From Trichodelitschia bisporula (Eukaryota > Ascomycota > Dothideomycetes > Phaeotrichales > Phaeotrichaceae): 64,000 nt of DNA. Where the stretch lies: assembly GCA_010356995.1 (NCBI GenBank), contig ML996700.1, forward strand, positions 62,001 to 126,000, given 5' to 3'. Below are positions 20,950 to 32,456 of the stretch, in pieces. A program made the translations under genes and the position numbers. Below the pieces are notes generated by a model. It was given only the letters and a program-made list of their open reading frames with translations. It was not told where the DNA came from and ran no database searches. How positions within the stretch are numbered: the first letter of the stretch is position 1; every line of letters starts with the position of its first letter.

Positions 20950-23900
20950 CTATTTCTTCCGCCCGCTCTCGAAACTGACATCAAGCTGCCACAGCGAATC
21001 CCAAATCCCGGTTCCCCGCTTCGGCTTCGCTTTAGCCGGCGACAGCAACCCACTTCCCGACCCAGACGGGCCGGCGTCGGGATTATTGACAAAGCTCGTG
21101 ACGCGCTGCAGCGCACTCGTCGCGCCGAGCGGCGACGTCAAATGGCCGGCGGGCGAGGCCGTGACATGCACAAGACTCGAATCTTTACCCTACACGCGTC
21201 AAACGACAGAGCACAACGTTAGCGCATCAGAAACGCACTCTGCCCAAAGATCGGGCTCCACAGCAATTCGCCCCGTACCTCGTCCTGCACAGGCGTTTCG
21301 CCCGACTCGCCGCGCACGCTGCTCAGGCTCTCGGTCCGCAGGTGGCTCGGCCGGGCCGGCCGCGTGCTTTCCGGCGTCCTGGCTCCTCCTTCCGCTTCAC
21401 GCCCGAGGGCGAGGCCCAGGCCTACTTGGCCGCTTTTCTTGCTTGTTGTGCTGCTGCGTCGGCTGTCGAGGCTCTTGCTCAGGGTCCGGCTGACCTCCTC
21501 CGTTGCTTCGCCGGGCTTCTTCTTCGACACCCGGATGCTGCCCCGCGCATCTACGTTCGCCGCTGCAACTGTGCTCTTGCCCAGGCCCGGCGTGCTGGGA
21601 GCACCGGGTTTCTCCTCCGCCGCATCGAGTAGGTACCATCTCAACCCGTCGGAAAGGTGGAAGGGATTGTCATCGTCGTCCTGTTCTGCTTCGTCTCCCG
21701 CCCGCGCCGCATGGACTGCCTTCGAGAGATCCACGATGCGTTCCTCAACCCGCGAAATGCGCGCCACAATCCACTCCTTATTCGCAAGGCGATGGGCCTC
21801 TGTTTCGCGCAAAAAGTAGTGTGGTGCACCGACGTTGAACGCCGCCCACGGCCGTGTAGCCTGGTTACGAGTGGGGAGGAATAGTGCCAAGTCGCCCTCT
21901 TTGAAGGCACGGTAAGCAAGCTTTTCGTGCGCCTCGGACTGCATACGGATCGCCTTGTCGCGGTATCCACGCGCCTCCTTCTGCCACTTGCGTGCTGTGT
22001 GCTCCATGTCACGCATGCGCTTGGTGATCGCATCAGCAACGGTGTCGAGATTGAAACGCGTGACCAGGCCCATGTATTCCGTGAATTTGGTCTCTTCGTC
22101 TGCAGGGGAATCCTTCTCCATCCAAAGCAATGAGCTGAGGTCGGAGAGATCGGGAATGGATCGCGAGGGAGGGGGCCCCATGAGCGAGCGGGATTGAGCG
22201 ATGGAACCGTCAGTGGGCAACATGGTACTTGCGCCTGACCTCGACGCCCTCTGGACGATCATGTTGTTATCCGTGTACGAAATGACGAAACCGAGAGTCT
22301 CGAGGAGACGGTTGAGACGGTCGTTGTGTCCATACAGCGTTTGGGTGAGGATTTTGGCACGCTGCAAGCGCTGCTGAAGGCGCGCCTTTTGCGCTTCCGA
22401 GACGTCCTGGAGCTGCCGGTACTTGCTCTGAAGGGAGAACAACTCGACGTCCAGGCTGTTGACGTGCGAATTCGTCTCTGCGAGCTTAGAGGACAACTTC
22501 GAGATCTTGGCCTCTTCATCCGCAACACGTTTCCGCAAAGCTTCAGAGCCGGTCTCGCCTTCTGCGAACTTCGCGCGAAGGCCTTTGAGGTGTTCCCGCT
22601 CCTCCTCAAGCTCTACTGACACAGACTCAGCCTTGGCCTCAGATGCGTCCAGTTCCTCTTTGAGCCTCGTGACTTCTGATTCATGCTCCCTCAGTTTCCC
22701 AGTAAGAGCGGCAAGCTCAGCTGTGTGGCTCTGGAGCTTCGATTCGAGGCTTGCATTTCCTGACTGAGCCATGGACAGCGCCTGCGTCAGATCCTTGATG
22801 TGGTTACCCGAACGCTCAGCCAGCACATCCAGCCCAGCGAACAGTTCTCCGAGATCATCGGGGACAGACTCGTCGCCCGAGAGTAGAGAGTAGAGACTTT
22901 GTAGAGCAGTCTTGCGATAGGCATCACCCTCGTCACGAGACTTGAGGCTGGCTTCGAGTCTCCTGGCGTGTTGCTCTGCCTTCCGAACATCCTCAGTAGC
23001 ATTCTTGCGCGCTTGTTCCAGCTCCTGAGCAAGTCCCTGCATCTTAGTGTTCGTCGTGGTTTGTTCGTTATCCCTACTTCCAAGCAGCCGATCAATCTCA
23101 TCTTCCAGCTCCTCGACTTTATTCTTGTAGCGCCCAATCTCTTCCTCCAGAGACTTGCGCTCCTCGGTAAACTCACGTTGCAGCGCATCCATGTTCTCCA
23201 TGATGTCTCGCTTGGTAGAGTTCGCTTCATCCACTTCCTTCTGCTGCGCTTCCCGCGTGTCTTTTTGTGCCATCATTTCGCGAGCTAGCGTTTGCCGAGC
23301 ATCTTTCTCAGCCGCGAGTTCAGCTTCGAGTTGAAGAATGCGGCGGGTGAGGGCTTTCTCTTCGCCGCCCTGGTTTGCCGAGAACCGTCGTGAGGAGATA
23401 GATGACCGGCGGGAGAGTTCCCCATGAGGACGTGGTGAGGTAATGGGTAAAGGCCGGTCGGAGGCGTCGACCGGGGTGACTGGCTCAGGGAACCCGCTTG
23501 CTTGCGAGCCACCGTTCGTGAGTGACAAGCGGTTGATGTGGCTTTGACGATGGAGCAAATCCTCAAGCTTGCGAATGCGACTCCGGAGGCCTTTCGATTC
23601 GTCTTCTAGCTTCAAGTTGGCCTCGCGAAGAATGCGCGTGTCGTCCTCGCCACGGAGAAGGAGAGAGCCGCGCCCAAAGCCAGCTTCGTGAATGCTACCC
23701 ATCTTGAACACTTTGGCACGTTTGACTTGCTGCCGGGTCGGTTTGTCAAGGTCGCGGAGCATTTGCTGGAGCGATTCGACCGTCTCTTCTTGTCCGGGAA
23801 GGGTTGCCAGGCTCTTGACGTAATCTTCGACGTCTTGACGCACGACGCTTGGCCACTCATAGTCGTCGCCTTGCACATTTATCTCGACTCCAAGCACCCT

Positions 23901-25438
23901 TCCGTCAAGACCCTCAAGGACCACGTCGTTTAGGCCTTTGGCCCACTTCTTCCGCCTCTTATGCTCCTCTTCTTGATACCCCGCAAGCTCCTCTGCCAGG
24001 GAGGCCGAATCCTTCTTCATCTTATCCGCCCACTCTTTTCTCCGCACAGCCTCTAGCAGTAATGACCCGTATGTAAGTGGTATCCGAGCTACGAGCGTCG
24101 CACGGTCAAACGCTGCCATGCCTTCCTCTGGAATTTGCAACGCATTAAGCTCTTTGTGCACCTCCGCTAGCGTGCTCTCGATAATGGCGATCCGCTGTAG
24201 ATGCTCAAGGGTCCGCTGGACGAGGGCGTTCTTCTGCTCCACGACAAACCGGCCGAGCTCGCCCATCTCTTTGGAGTACTCCCGGATGTTGGGAAGGAAG
24301 TTCCGAGTGTGCAGCAGCGCGATCTTGGACGCCTGCGCGACCGATTTGGCATCGCTCCCGAGAGTAAGGACGTGATCGCAATCGGACGCTACTTTCGCCG
24401 CAATCGCGTGGATTTCCTGGAGCAGACGTCCGGGCTCCTCTGGGTTGTCGCGAGTGAGCTCGCTCTTCATCATGTCGATATCATTTTTCAGCCCCTCGTA
24501 CTGCGAGCATACATCCTCCAACGCGCCTCCGAGCTCCTTGAGTCGGGCTACGAAGCCCTCGAGCACCGCTTTGCTTTCTTCTACTGCCTTGCGCGCGGAC
24601 TGAGGTTCGACCAACGTGGCGAGGGTTCCGTCAGCTTTCAGGCTTTTCGATTCATCCGTATCAACTCCGAAGAATCGACCAAACTCGGCATTTGCTTTGA
24701 CGCCCTGTAACCTCCCCATCTCCTCCTCCCACTCCTGCAAGTTGAATCCTCCGACCGACTGCCGCACATCTTCAAACCAGGCTTTTGCTTCAGCGTATTT
24801 CGCCTCCAAGCCTTTCACATGGGTGTCGTGACTTAGGGTGGCAATTCTCAGGCCCTTCTCCACCACAGCACGCTTCTGCATGACCGCTTCCGCATTGCTG
24901 CTCATGGACCGGCATGCTTCCAATACCGAGATGGCCCATGCGCGTCGCTGAGCAAAGAGATTCTGCCAGGCCGTGATGCTCGTTTGTGAGGTAAGGGTAT
25001 CAGGGAAGGGAGGTGCATTGTAGGACGGCGGGAGGGGGGTGAGGGGCGCAAGTTGGTTGGTTTGACTGCTACTCGACGGGGATGGTGTGAAAAGAGGTCG
25101 GGGAAAGAGATAGAGTTCCCTCTAGTCGATGTCAGCGTGCTACACTTGATAACCGTAGGGAAGTGCCATTTCCGTAAACAATGCGGAAGCGCCGATGGGA
25201 CAGCGCACAATCCAGGCTCCAGGCAAACGCCCAACATCGATCATACGAGATCACATACCTCCGTCAGCAGCGTCTGCAGCTTGGCATGCTTCCCTTTGAG
25301 GGTCAAGAGAATCTGGTCGTGGGTGGGAATGCCCGTTGCCTTCGCTATCCATGATCGCAGCGCATCTAGCGAGGTCGGGACGGGGTTCGCGCAAGTGATG
25401 CACTCTCCCGAAGGTACAATAGAGATTTGTAACGACAT
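20950..25438 (-). CDS. atg11: Autophagy-related protein 11 scaffold
   Basis: Large coiled-coil scaffold that links cargo receptors to the core machinery in selective autophagy (pexophagy, mitophagy). Exons are 20950-21182, 21239-25121 and 25259-25438, giving 1431 residues. The N-terminus is ubiquitin-like (MSLQISIVPSGECITC...), followed by an ATG17-like helical domain, then long coiled coils between about 22200 and 23650. The conserved C-terminal ATG11 domain contains GDLALFLPTRNQATRPWAAF, APHYFL and KEWIVARISRVEERIVDLSKA. The last exon ends GIWDSLWQLDVSFESGRKK, as in other fungal ATG11 proteins. The final intron is ambiguous: 21183-21238 (TAAAG acceptor) keeps the frame, but 21190-21278 with a TGTAG acceptor also does. 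Divergent from the CENP-H-like gene with 510 bp between. Very secure family call. Confidence 0.93.
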
Positions 25439-25948
25439 GGGCGGCGGTGAGGCGTCATTACCGCATGGGAGTTCAATGTTGCTGCCGTCTGGATATGCAC
25501 ATGGAATGGGTCTCGCGGGGAAGACGGGGTTGCGGAGGGTGGCGGAGGGAGGGGACAGCTGCCTGTCGGAGGCTTGTAGAAGATTATATGCAGGCGGAAT
25601 AGGGAGCGAGCAAACGCAAGAATGCAAAACAGATTTGAATTACTCAAGGAACGGAGTAGAGGGAAGTGCGACTTGAAGGTGTTGAGAGGTGAGTCTCTCA
25701 TATGGGGGAGCGCGCCTAGGAGCGAGGTGAATGACAGGGGCGCGTCGGTGGATCGGTGATAGGCAACTCTTGGGGTGCCTGTGGTCCTGTGCCTCAAAGA
25801 ACGCCTCTCCATCATGCTCCCTGGCTATCACGAGAATCTACAAACCCGAGTCACATGCCTCCGTCAGCACTCACCTGCAAGACATTTTATGCTGTAGCGT
25901 GACAGTTTACTTTCCTGCATACCGATAGAACGGCACAAACGAAGCAAA
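25439..25948. other. Divergent upstream region of ATG11 and CENP-H-like gene
   Basis: No gene is supported. Minus-strand frames here (25366-25815) overlap the ATG11 first exon in another frame and show no motif. The region presumably holds both promoters. Confidence 0.5.
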
Positions 25949-26947
25949 ATGGCTTCGCCTCAAGAGGCTGGTGACGCCGCATTAGATCTTGACGAAATAC
26001 AGCGTCTGGTGCAGGCTTCATCAGCCACTCAGCAACTGAGTGATGAAGAGCAGGAAGTTTTGAAGCTTTGGGACCAACTCCAGGAGACGCAGCTTGAGTG
26101 TGCCTTTCTCCAGGCACAGGAAAATGCTGAGCTTGGTTCGTCATGACACCTCTTGTTCTCTGCATCAGGCATATCACCATATCTACCCTGTGCACAGCTA
26201 ACGACACTCCCAGCTGCTCCTGGGTCAATATCAGAATCCGACCTCCAGGCCGCTCTCCAGTCTGCTGAGAAAGCTGTCCTCCAAGCCCGCGGAACTCATG
26301 CCGTTCGCCAACAAGCTATCCAGAGCGTTCTCGTCGCCGATCCCACTCTGAAGGCCGTCCATGGCGGTGCAACAGACTCCAATCTCCAGCGGTAAGTTTC
26401 TTGAACCTCGTTTCTCCCTCCCCGCCTTATGGTGCACCGTGTAAGGGCATGAGTAAGGCGTGGGGGAATGTTTCTAAACACAATGAAGTGTTTGACATAA
26501 GCGCCTTTTCTTCACGTGGCGTTTGCCTTACCCGGTTTCCCAACATCTCGGCGTCTTATTCTTACTGAAGTTAGATATCTGCCTTCGCGAGATACTCTTG
26601 GCCTCATCCACTCGCACCTGAGTTCGAGACTGGCTGCACGACACTCTGAACTGGCCTCCGTTACCAAGGAGCTTCAAGGCCTCAATAAAGCCAATGCGGA
26701 ACTCGCATCCCAGCTTGTAACCCTCGCTACGGAGCTAAAGGACCCTTCCACTCCCGACGAGCTTGCTGTAGATGGCACAACGCGAGCTAAACTGGAAGAG
26801 TTGGGTGAAAAGGTTGCCACTGCTAGACGACGCTGGAGGGTCATGAAGAGCTTGGTTTCCGGGGTCGTAGCTGGAAGCGGCGTGGACTGGGTACGTGATG
26901 AAGAGTTGCGGGAGTTGGTTGAGGATGAAGAGGGAGAAATGGGGTGA
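25949..26947 (+). CDS. CENP-H-like inner kinetochore protein
   Basis: Probable subunit of the CCAN inner kinetochore (CENP-H; Fta3/Mcm16 in yeasts). Exons are 25949-26135, 26214-26391 and 26575-26947, giving 245 residues. The protein is mostly helical and predicted coiled coil, with heptad-like stretches around DEEQEVLKLWDQLQETQLE and HSELASVTKELQGLNKANAE. The C-terminus RRRWRVMKSLVSGVVAGSGV followed by DWVRDEELRELV matches the conserved end of fungal CENP-H proteins. Intron 2 is long for this window (183 bp). Splice joins are forced by frame: QRYLPSRDTLGLIHSHL is recovered only with the GTTAG acceptor at 26574. Assignment rests on recalled C-terminal pattern, so it is moderate. Confidence 0.68.
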
Positions 26948-27922
26948 TGGAAAGAGGGACAATATCCACCCTAACTATCGAAGGGCATCTTGACCTTCAA
27001 ACGAGCTTGGGCCTACGTCATTGGTCCGGCGAGCTGAAGCTTCATGGCTTGGAACTTGAGAAAACTCCATGTTCCAGCCGAAATGGCATATGGGTCCAGG
27101 TACCTGTGGAGCTTGCATATAGTCTAAAGGGCTCGACGATAAGCAGACGGGATGCCTCGAAGCTCCCGAGACGAGTTGCGTTGTTTTGAGACATTTCACG
27201 CACTCATGGCACTGGCGTTGCGGTATCCTCCTCGGATTGATCGCATATCTATGTTGAAGTCGAAAGTCGAAAGTCCAGATATCAGCGTATATGCACGCTC
27301 TCAGATGCTCAAAGGTTTTAATCAAAGCTCCGCGCGGAAGTTATCTCGTTCCTAGTCCTTACGGAGCTACCGTATCCTTGTTAACCCCTCCGTGCCCTCT
27401 TATTGCGCCCAGCTCCCCGCTTTTCACGCCATCATTCCATTCACTCCACCTGCCCAAATGCTCATACGGGGCACGATAGAACTAAAGGGATGCCGTCGCC
27501 TACGAAGTAGTTCTATTCGCGCAGCTCTGAAGCACTCCAACGTCGTCATTGGGCTATCCCACTTCGTATTAACGCAGTAGGGGCCGATCTTGGATTGCTT
27601 GGCCAGTGCTCTGTGCGTGTGGCCCGCCGCAGAACACATAACACGCGCAACATTCCCACGTTCGGTCTGCTCCGTCCTCTCGACCTTCCCAAACTTCCCC
27701 AATTCCAGAGTCTTTAGCGCTTCATTCAGCTTGCGAGTTTTTTTACCGCCCATTCTGCAAAGGACCACCTGCGCATTGTCGCGCCATCTTCGCGATGCTC
27801 TGGACAACGGTCGTGGATGTGCTCGCCACTATTCAGTACTGGATAAAGACCTTTTGCGTAGGTCAAAATCGCTTTTCTACTATGCCTTGTCCAGGTTTCT
27901 GACTTCATGACCGTAGATATTG
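26948..27922. other. Intergenic region, no gene supported
   Basis: Contains a 127-codon minus-strand frame (27424-27807) with a basic N-terminal part but no motif or homology I can name, and shadow frames on the + strand. Part is presumably the promoter and leader of the small membrane protein gene at 27923. Confidence 0.45.
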
Positions 27923-28219
27923 ATGGGATTCCTCACCATCGGTCCTTGGGCTCTCATGCTCCTCTATGATCTTGTCCTCTATTTCTGGCGATCCATCACC
28001 TACGAACTGCCCATAATTGGAGGGCGAGCTCGAGGCAGAACCCGACCCCGCGCTCCAACTCTCACAGAGAGACCTGATGGGGACCCGCGCCGGATTGGAC
28101 TTGTGAAGGTTAAGTCGCTGACAGGCGACGGTTCACCTGCGGCGGTGTTGGAGGGTCTGGCGACCACTTCTACCCTTCGGCGGCGGCACCCAGACTCGGA
28201 TGGAGACTCGAGGGATTGA
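27923..28219 (+). CDS. Small single-pass membrane protein, unknown function
   Basis: Single exon, 98 residues. One hydrophobic helix (IGPWALMLLYDLVLYFWRSI) lies near the N-terminus, followed by the basic segment ELPIIGGRARGRTRPRAP and TLTERPDG, then a hydrophilic tail. No signal-peptide cleavage site is apparent, so the helix probably serves as an anchor. The pattern looks like a small conserved ascomycete membrane protein, but I cannot assign a name or role. An upstream ATG at 27907 in another frame opens a 20-codon frame ending at 27969 that overlaps this start, so either translation is regulated or the true start lies on a spliced upstream exon. Confidence 0.55.
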   Translation: MGFLTIGPWALMLLYDLVLYFWRSITYELPIIGGRARGRTRPRAPTLTERPDGDPRRIGLVKVKSLTGDGSPAAVLEGLATTSTLRRRHPDSDGDSRD

Positions 28220-29118
28220 AGCAGGAATTAGTGCCGCCAACCGGAGGGATACGTGTCACCATTGACGGCCCAAGATCGAGAAAGTCGATTTCTCGTAAGG
28301 GACTCGCTGCCTGCAAGTTCAGATGTCGTCGCACCTACCCTTTTTTTGGAGGATGACGGTCCTCTGCCTCTGCAGCGGATGCCATCTCACACATCATGTG
28401 CGCTGCCACACCCACAGGGGCTTCGGTAAGCAGATCTGATGCAAAGCAAGTTTTGTCGTTGAACCTAAGAAGGCTCGACTACGCGAGCTGGCAAGCCGAC
28501 CATGGATGGATGCTCGGAGAACACCAGCTATGCTGTTACGGTACATATGCGGCGAGCTAGGTTCTATGGACCTATACCATCAGCTTCATGGCAGGCCTGG
28601 TTCCGCTCCTCAGGTAGCATGGATCAACACGCGCGCATCCGATTCTGCCTATGCTAGCTCATTTCTTGCTATTGCTTCTGGGCCGTCTTGCCGGGAACAA
28701 ATATCACTCCAGACCGGCAGCTTCGGATTAGGGGCTCGTTCACCCCGCGTCATGTTTGCCTGTTGCACAGAACTTGTCTCACAGCTAGCTCATGACAGGG
28801 CGTACGACCTATTCGCGCCAATCGTTTACCAACCGAGAAGGTCGTGAACCCTTCCAACTAACCTTCGAACTTGAACCTTCCCCCTATCAATGTTGAGAAC
28901 CATTGTACGGCTATTGACAGCACATCTGTGCTCCTTCACCAGGGGCTACACTGTAACGGTCAGCGCAATGGAGTCGGGTATTCCGGCTCGTATTCCGTGC
29001 CTTTGGACCAGGCGGAGAAGAGACCTGTAACTGTCTGTACACCTCACCGACGCGATTCCAATTTCTCAAGTTGTATATATAACTTCCCTCTCCTGCACCA
29101 CAGTCCCATCTATCGTTC
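28220..29118. other. Intergenic region, no gene supported
   Basis: A 113-codon + frame (28506-28847) has no motif or splice partner. A TATATATAA box at 29074-29082 lies 37 bp upstream of the next gene's first ATG. Confidence 0.45.
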
Positions 29119-29835
29119 ATGTCGGACCTGAAGCAAATCCGCAAAGTCAAGAATATGGATGATTTCCGCTTTCCTCCTTCGCTTCCCGCCTCCTACGATA
29201 TGGAACCCCGTTCCTCGCATGCAGAAATTGAAGCAGCCTTATCTCATGTTCATGCCTCCTTGCGTCCAGACTACGTGGGCATTCCAATACCATCTCCAGG
29301 GTCGTACTCTTCGAGGACATCGCCTGGATATCCATTTGGGATGGCCAGCGAATATGCCAGAGCAGACACTGACGAAGTAGTGCGGAGGTAAGTCCTTTGC
29401 AATCTGCTGGCTTCCGGCAGATGCTGATGAGCTACAGGACGAACCTGGCAGTCCAGCTCGTCAACGGGCAGATTGCTCATTCGGCTAGATATGCGCAGGT
29501 GCAGCCCAAGATTTGTCGCGACGGCAGGTTCCCCAACGAGTTCCGGGCTCCGAAGACAGTCGAGGAGCTGCGGTCCATGGATCGTGAGTACTATTCTCCT
29601 CTGGACTCTAGTACGACTATAGCCGCTGACTTTCGGCAAAGCGTCATCTCTCGACCGCGTCCTCGGTGCATACCAGCTCCCGACCGACATGCGCTCGCTC
29701 AGGCTCACGTCGCGCGATACTGCGAGCTCCAAGGTGGCCAACCTGGCGAAGCTATGCACGCTGTTTGATTTTCTGGGTGCAAGCCGAATTGCTGATCATG
29801 AGAGGCTGAAGAGGAATGCGATTATGCCGTTCTAG
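29119..29835 (+). CDS. Unrecognised 202-residue protein, three exons
   Basis: Exons are 29119-29387, 29438-29583 and 29642-29835; all three joins keep frame and use good donors (GTAAGT, GTGAGT). No domain is recognised. The first 85 residues are Pro/Ser/Tyr-rich (FRFPPSLPASYDMEP, then SLRPDYVGIPIPSPGSY). The rest is compact and conserved-looking: TNLAVQLVNGQIAHSARYAQ, RFPNEFRAPKTVEELRSM, SLDRVLGAYQLPTD, then LAKLCTLFDFLGASRIADHE. There are no signal peptide or membrane segments, so it is probably cytosolic or nuclear. An in-frame ATG at 29155 is an alternative start. Its TATA-like box at 29074 is unusually close, which would favour the later start. Confidence 0.65.
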
Positions 29836-30677
29836 CGGCTTTACACTGTTAATGTGGCTGCTCTACACTTGAAATGGCGGAAGCTGCGCATCAAAGGGCT
29901 GTTCGAAGAGTGAGCGTATTGGGGCAAGCTAGTATGCAATCATCTCTCGCGGGTATGATGTACTGGCGCTTTGACAAGCGAACTTTCACGCCTTGTACCC
30001 CGATAGATCAGACATGCTAGGCCAGAGGAGCCCCAGCACTACAGCCTACATCAGGTGGCCATAAGAGCAAACTCAATTCATCATGTACAATTGTGCTACT
30101 TTGCCATTAGGCAAACGTTGGGGTGCTCCATCCCCGCCCTAATTCGGCGGGCCTCTGAGCTTCATGGTGCGGCGAGCGGAATTCTTTTAGGAGGCTACCT
30201 TTGAGGTACAACCTGTAGCATAGGGCTGCTTCTAGAATTCCGCCTTGCCTTCTGTGTTCATTCCACCTCTGACTCATAGCCATATCCATCCGATGGTAAG
30301 ATTAGTAACATTGGTTGAAATGGTAAGTCGGGATAGCTATTGACTCCAGCGAATCCCAGGGCTCGGACCATTAATTTACCTCTTTCTGGTTCCAGTGGGC
30401 ATGCGCTCCCCTAGATTAAATCGATACCTCACTCCATCTTCAAGCTTTAGATTTCCTGTTGGAGTGTCGCGATGTTACAGCGTTGGAGTGCTGGAGTGTT
30501 GGAGTGTTGGTTCGCCATCCATTTCCGTAACGGGTAACCACCGGCCCCGCGCCTCGTCGGACCTTCCTGGAGCCACGTTTGGGTTAAACGAGGTACGGTG
30601 TAGCTTAGCAGGTTCTTTAAGTTAACCTCAGTCCCGTCGCGATGCAAAGATGCTGATACTAAACTGATTCAATTGCC
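29836..30677. other. Intergenic region with a short G/T-rich tandem repeat
   Basis: No gene seen. Around 30483-30510 an 8-bp unit (TTGGAGTG or CTGGAGTG) is repeated about three and a half times. The rest has only short frames. Confidence 0.5.
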
Positions 30678-31976
30678 ATGATGCGCTCGTTTGTAGATCC
30701 TATGGTTCTGCTAATCTGCTTCCTCTGCATCTCCTTCAGTTCAGCCCAGTAAGATCCCCGATAGCATCCCAATGCCCGTACTAACTTTCCAGATCATCAT
30801 GTCCCCAGCCAGCTGGCCTCCATGCCGCAGCCAAAGCATCAGGAAAGCTCTACTTCGGCACGGCCTTCGACGACCCAGAACTGAGCGACCTCCCCTTCGC
30901 AGCCCTGCTGAACAACACCTCTGACTTCGGGCAAATAACACCAGGCAACGCAATGAAAGTGAGCCCACCACCCTCCACCTTATTCTCACCATCTAGAGCT
31001 AACCACCCAGTTCGACGCCACCCACCCAACACCCACACAATACACCCTCTCCCGTGCCTCATCCGCTGTCTCCCTCGCCGCCGCAAACGGACAACTCCTC
31101 CGCTGCCACACGCTGGTCTGGCACTCCCAGCTCCCGGGCTGGATCACCAACCCGCCCACACCGTGGACAAACGACACCCTAACCCCCGTCCTGCAAGAGC
31201 ACATTCACACCCTCGCCTCCGCCTTCAAGGGTCGCTGCGCTGCTTGGGACGTAGTGAACGAGGCGCTTAATGAGGACGGTACGTGGCGGGACACCGTGTG
31301 GTACCGCACGATCGGCGAGGCATACGTGCCGCTTGCGTTTGAGGTGGCGGCGAAGGCGGACCCGAGTGTGAAGTTATACTACAATGATTACAACATTGAA
31401 AGTGAGGGTGCGAAGGCGGAGGGAGTGCGGCGGATCGTGAAGCTAGTCAAGGTACGTCGGGGCTGTCCCGTCAGTTCGCTTTCCGGAGAGTACTTGCTTA
31501 CCGAGTAGGATCGTGGTATCCCCATCCACGGGGTCGGCCTCCAAGCGCACCTCGTGTCCGGCTCCGCGCCATCGACTGCTGACCTCGCCCGCGTAATGGT
31601 GAGCTACACAGCGTTGGGCGTCGATGCCGCGATTACAGAGCTCGACGTGCGGATCAAAGATGCAGATGCCGGGGCGACGGCGGAGACGCGGCAGGCGACC
31701 GAGTATGCGAACGTAATTAAGGCGTGCAAGACTGTTGCGCGGTGTGTGGGCGTGACGGTGTGGGGTATTTCGGATAGGCATTCGTGGGGTGAGTGTGTTT
31801 GGCATTCCGATGAGGTTGATGGAGTGGCTGACGGGTTAGTGCCGGGAACATTTAAGGGCGAGGGCCATGCGTTGCCCTGGGATAAGGATCTGAAGAAGAA
31901 GCCTGCGTATAAGGCGATGATTGATGCGTGGATGTTGGGGCAGATATGCCCCATGGGGGGGAGGAGCGGGGCGTAG
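30678..31976 (+). CDS. Secreted GH10 endo-1,4-beta-xylanase
   Basis: Hydrolyses internal beta-1,4 linkages of xylan, outside the cell. Exons are 30678-30748, 30793-30958, 31011-31451, 31509-31788 and 31840-31976, giving 364 residues. A signal peptide ([15 protein letters not shown]) ends near residue 23. The GH10 barrel starts [15 protein letters not shown], then [31 protein letters not shown], the acid/base glutamate in [10 protein letters not shown], and the nucleophile glutamate in [10 protein letters not shown]. The C-terminal part has [10 protein letters not shown] and AYKAMIDAW. There is no carbohydrate-binding module. Short introns all preserve frame. Plant-wall degradation is the expected role. 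It is flanked by promoter-like DNA and converges on VPS35. Confidence 0.93.
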
Positions 31977-32456
31977 CGGATAGTGGTAATGGGATGATGA
32001 CACAAAAATGAAGCCAACTAGTAACGGAAGGTAGAGACTGCTCGGTAATGCATAAGGCAACAAATAACTGAGATTGAGACTGCACCGTCAGCGGTGGTAA
32101 AAATCGGACGGAAATGCGAAATCAACGCTCACCTAGCTTGTACACAAATCGAACCCCGGTCAAAGATACACCAACTTCAAGCTGAATCTCGGCCATTGGC
32201 CTCTCCAATTCGAAGACTACAATAACTTCGCCGCCTACCCCATCATGCTAACTTCAATGCATCCGCCTTCAAGTCCCTACCGCAAGAGGCTGTTATGCCT
32301 CCCCTGGCGATGATAAGTAAACGCTTCATCGACAGATCGACGTAACCCTGGTGCATCCAAGCTCTACAGCACGCGTACGGGACTTCGTGCATGTTGTACA
32401 GATATTACCCCGATCCCTAGTACAAGGCTTCACTCTCCAGACCCCTGCATCCCATC
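31977..32456. other. Intergenic region between convergent GH10 and VPS35 genes
   Basis: Presumably two 3' untranslated regions. A short TTCGAACC-like match near 32150 recalls a tRNA T-loop, but no cloverleaf can be built around it. Confidence 0.5.

Noticed and set aside
27424-27807. 127-codon minus-strand ORF with a basic segment
   Set aside because: No homology or splice model, and it overlaps open frames on the other strand; listed only as intergenic content.
32130-32170. Possible tRNA remnant (TTCGAACC-like string)
   Set aside because: No acceptor, D or anticodon arm can be paired around it.
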